Shown one piece after another: positions 63,301-64,000 of a DNA stretch of 64,000 bases. The notes beneath the pieces are model-generated. The model saw only the letters and a list, made by a program, of their open reading frames with translations, was not told the origin of the DNA and did not search any database. Position 1 is the stretch's first letter; every line of letters starts with the position of its first letter. Made by a program: the position numbers and the translations under genes. The stretch lies in the NCBI GenBank assembly GCA_019448385.1, contig JAGTXO010000008.1, forward strand, positions 248,001 through 312,000, in the 5' to 3' direction. The DNA comes from Diacronema lutheri. Its lineage: Eukaryota > Haptophyta > Pavlovophyceae > Pavlovales > Pavlovaceae.

Positions 63301-64000
63301 CGACGAGCGCCGCTCGTGTGCGATGGGCGTCTCGGCGCTCGTCGCGCAGCTCCGCTGGGCTGAGGCGCTCGCCACGGGTGCGCGCGACCGACCGACCGAG
63401 CGTCCGGTCCTCGCCGAGGCGAACGGCCCCGAGCTGAGGCGCGCGCGCGTGGCCGATGGCGGCGAGGCGGGAGATGAGGTGAACGCGCGCGCGTGGGTAT
63501 GCGCCGCGCTCGTCGTGTGCGCGAGTATGGCGGCGGATGCCGCGGCGCTCGGGCTGTGCGCACGAGACGCAGCCGATGCTGATGCTGATCGTGTGGCGCT
63601 CGCTGGCGTGGCGCTCACGGCCGTGTGCGCTGCCGTGTCGTTCTGCCGTGCACACGCGGGCGGCGCGAGCGCTCTTGCGCTGCAGCGCGCCGCGCTTGCG
63701 CTCTCGTGGCAGCTCTTCGACAGCGCGCCGGCAGTTGTGCACGACGGCGCGCCGTGTGAAAGAACCGCGGCCGCCGTACGCCTTGCGCTCGCCGCGTCGG
63801 CAGCGGCACCCGCCGCTGATCCGGACGCGGCGACCGCGGCCGCGGCCGCGCGCGAGCTGCGCTTCGGCCTGTGCGCGCTCCTCTCGCTGTGCGCCAACGC
63901 ACCGCAGCTTCGTGCCGGACCCCTGGTCGACGCGCTCGTCACCACGCTCGTCCAAGCCGTGCCCGATCGCGTATCTCGCAGCGACGAGAACGCTTGCGCG
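60308..64000 (+). CDS. NCAPG2: Condensin-II complex subunit G2, 5' part, runs off the right edge
   Basis: Non-SMC HEAT-repeat subunit of condensin II, needed for chromosome compaction. From ATG 60,308 (MLSRLLADSSSLVELIARVH) the frame is open to the window end, more than 1,230 codons, without evident introns. The family signature is LYAPVLWRALKAPNPLVRRN then AAALFFDVFPL (about residues 355-385). Around it are alpha-helical HEAT repeats such as DDAQAVRALAAHGAARALAL and SSAAVRHAALDALRFLLESA. The start overlaps by 47 bases the opposite-strand ATG of the inositol phosphatase, so one of the two starts may be misplaced. Confidence 0.82.
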   Translation, partial: MLSRLLADSSSLVELIARVHALAPYRARAPRILARARTRADVRRARARLLAFVALLAQTPADDLTETLQATGSREMQQLWASLAPRIDVLLEAVVASCGDDGAAGADGPTARAIGELEAVVALVRCTIGAEGVTIAPQLVHVGAALHDVIFELDGDEAAGLQDAIVCMCEEWWRGERPAREGLVPQAIAYVLVRALGADATNADVRRACALRGALGAIDFEVGASASLKKLLLHALICPRFLRHVDGRRFLVGLFALSDRLVAELHAAIKNQLPVCRPSLRLQYSHLYARAWRAAAGGPSAGAIERAVQELMVGAVHARTSAMASALRAALSEVHALQGTSAAADAMLARLYAPVLWRALKAPNPLVRRNAAALFFDVFPLAPLPSVVPPAATPRAPPLARAEVDGNAEKQWALVVQLLRDDAQAVRALAAHGAARALALHGGGAPVGVPKALITRLAAELAHDASSAAVRHAALDALRFLLESAVAPAAPAGGGGSDAPRGSPCDTSHVSLALREALPAVGSLAHDSCERVRSTLFALLLAMRRVRSPAWTAVAPADALARRLPLERPALRAQLCALLLPHYLPPTAGAASASGGAGFGKLLPLLRAHPAAACTLLAQPPTGGKGGAAVRARLAASLVELLARHLSEPTAPTDEPTDDDDGARCSALVAPLAALAALLDAEAVATARTPAAGAAGGGAPGAPPQKVRAQLDTSLTPSLADALWARSQGSALACDTLRRIAARLPEGAMPAVSSAVAADCAAVLAVMPTDALSRHATRADARADGAEASVRGASRFAEGSNEGVLACVCAWDRSGALLEAIGDALAAPQAGDAHGQPEAAASVGARAGKRGRAVPAAPAAPARERLAAAGHACGLLLECLDSARLRAELLSAPRHRAALCRLLRVLGQWLPALPALAAEPARAESPVGARAPAALQLLRAHGRLALALAALPRDEHPQPPAPPVRTARQGARAAARGGRAGGAAAAAAAPSVDADANADERRSCAMGVSALVAQLRWAEALATGARDRPTERPVLAEANGPELRRARVADGGEAGDEVNARAWVCAALVVCASMAADAAALGLCARDAADADADRVALAGVALTAVCAAVSFCRAHAGGASALALQRAALALSWQLFDSAPAVVHDGAPCERTAAAVRLALAASAAAPAADPDAATAAAAARELRFGLCALLSLCANAPQLRAGPLVDALVTTLVQAVPDRVSRSDENACA

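Noticed and set aside
1-64000. tRNA, rRNA and riboswitch genes
   Set aside because: I saw no cloverleaf with intact A and B boxes and no rRNA-like conserved segments by eye; a covariance-model search would be needed to exclude small RNAs.

Overview
The window looks like nuclear DNA of a gene-dense, extremely GC-rich unicellular eukaryote. I infer an alga with GC-rich introns, such as a haptophyte or pelagophyte, but the sequence does not settle the species. Evidence for a eukaryotic nucleus: spliceosomal GT..AG introns that restore frame in at least five genes, and nuclear-type genes (sterol methyltransferase, clathrin light chain, condensin-II G2, HSF, NC2-beta, FAN1, pecanex, TRM13). Several predicted proteins start with a signal peptide, which in such algae can be part of a plastid or secretory targeting signal. 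Most introns are 100-160 bases and many start GTGCGC or end CGCGCAG. Because stop codons are rare at this GC content, long antisense frames are common. I chose coding strand by motifs, composition and splice logic rather than by length.

Positions 1 to about 25,000 are accessory in character. Nearly everything recognisable here is on the minus strand: a giant multidomain reading frame (16,653 down past position 1) with two Ulp1-like cysteine protease domains, a YqaJ-type PD-(D/E)XK nuclease domain and a chromodomain; a separate spliced USP-type deubiquitinase (21,028-19,351); and a broken PIF1/Helitron-type helicase with an N-terminal domain like a DNA-virus ssDNA-binding protein (24,933-22,560). 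Five homopolymer G/C tracts of 17-34 bases lie between 17.1 and 22.0 kb. I could not identify a transposase, a polymerase or a capsid gene, so this is an unclassified, possibly mobile, module.

Positions 25,491-26,374 hold two inverted copies of a 0.33-0.35 kb MITE-like element with arms of about 100 bp that carry GGGTGTA triplets, separated by a further inverted repeat. A broken unknown gene follows (26,790-27,680).

From 28.4 kb to the right edge is a compact core region with about 17 genes separated by 10-300 bases: pecanex-like membrane protein; sterol C-24 methyltransferase; clathrin light chain; a Trp-repeat coiled-coil protein; a small conserved-looking protein; then three consecutive DNA-repair genes (FAN1 nuclease, FPG glycosylase, NEI glycosylase with SAP domain); a heat shock factor; a GNAT-like protein; a 2.48 kb tandem duplication of a Gln-rich zinc-knuckle gene in which one copy is broken; NC2-beta; a CmcI-like methyltransferase-fold protein; a possible plastid protein; TRM13; a decayed inositol polyphosphate 5-phosphatase; and the 5' part of condensin-II subunit G2, which runs off the right edge. 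Neighbouring genes are mostly head-to-head or tail-to-tail, so promoters and terminators must be shared or overlapping.
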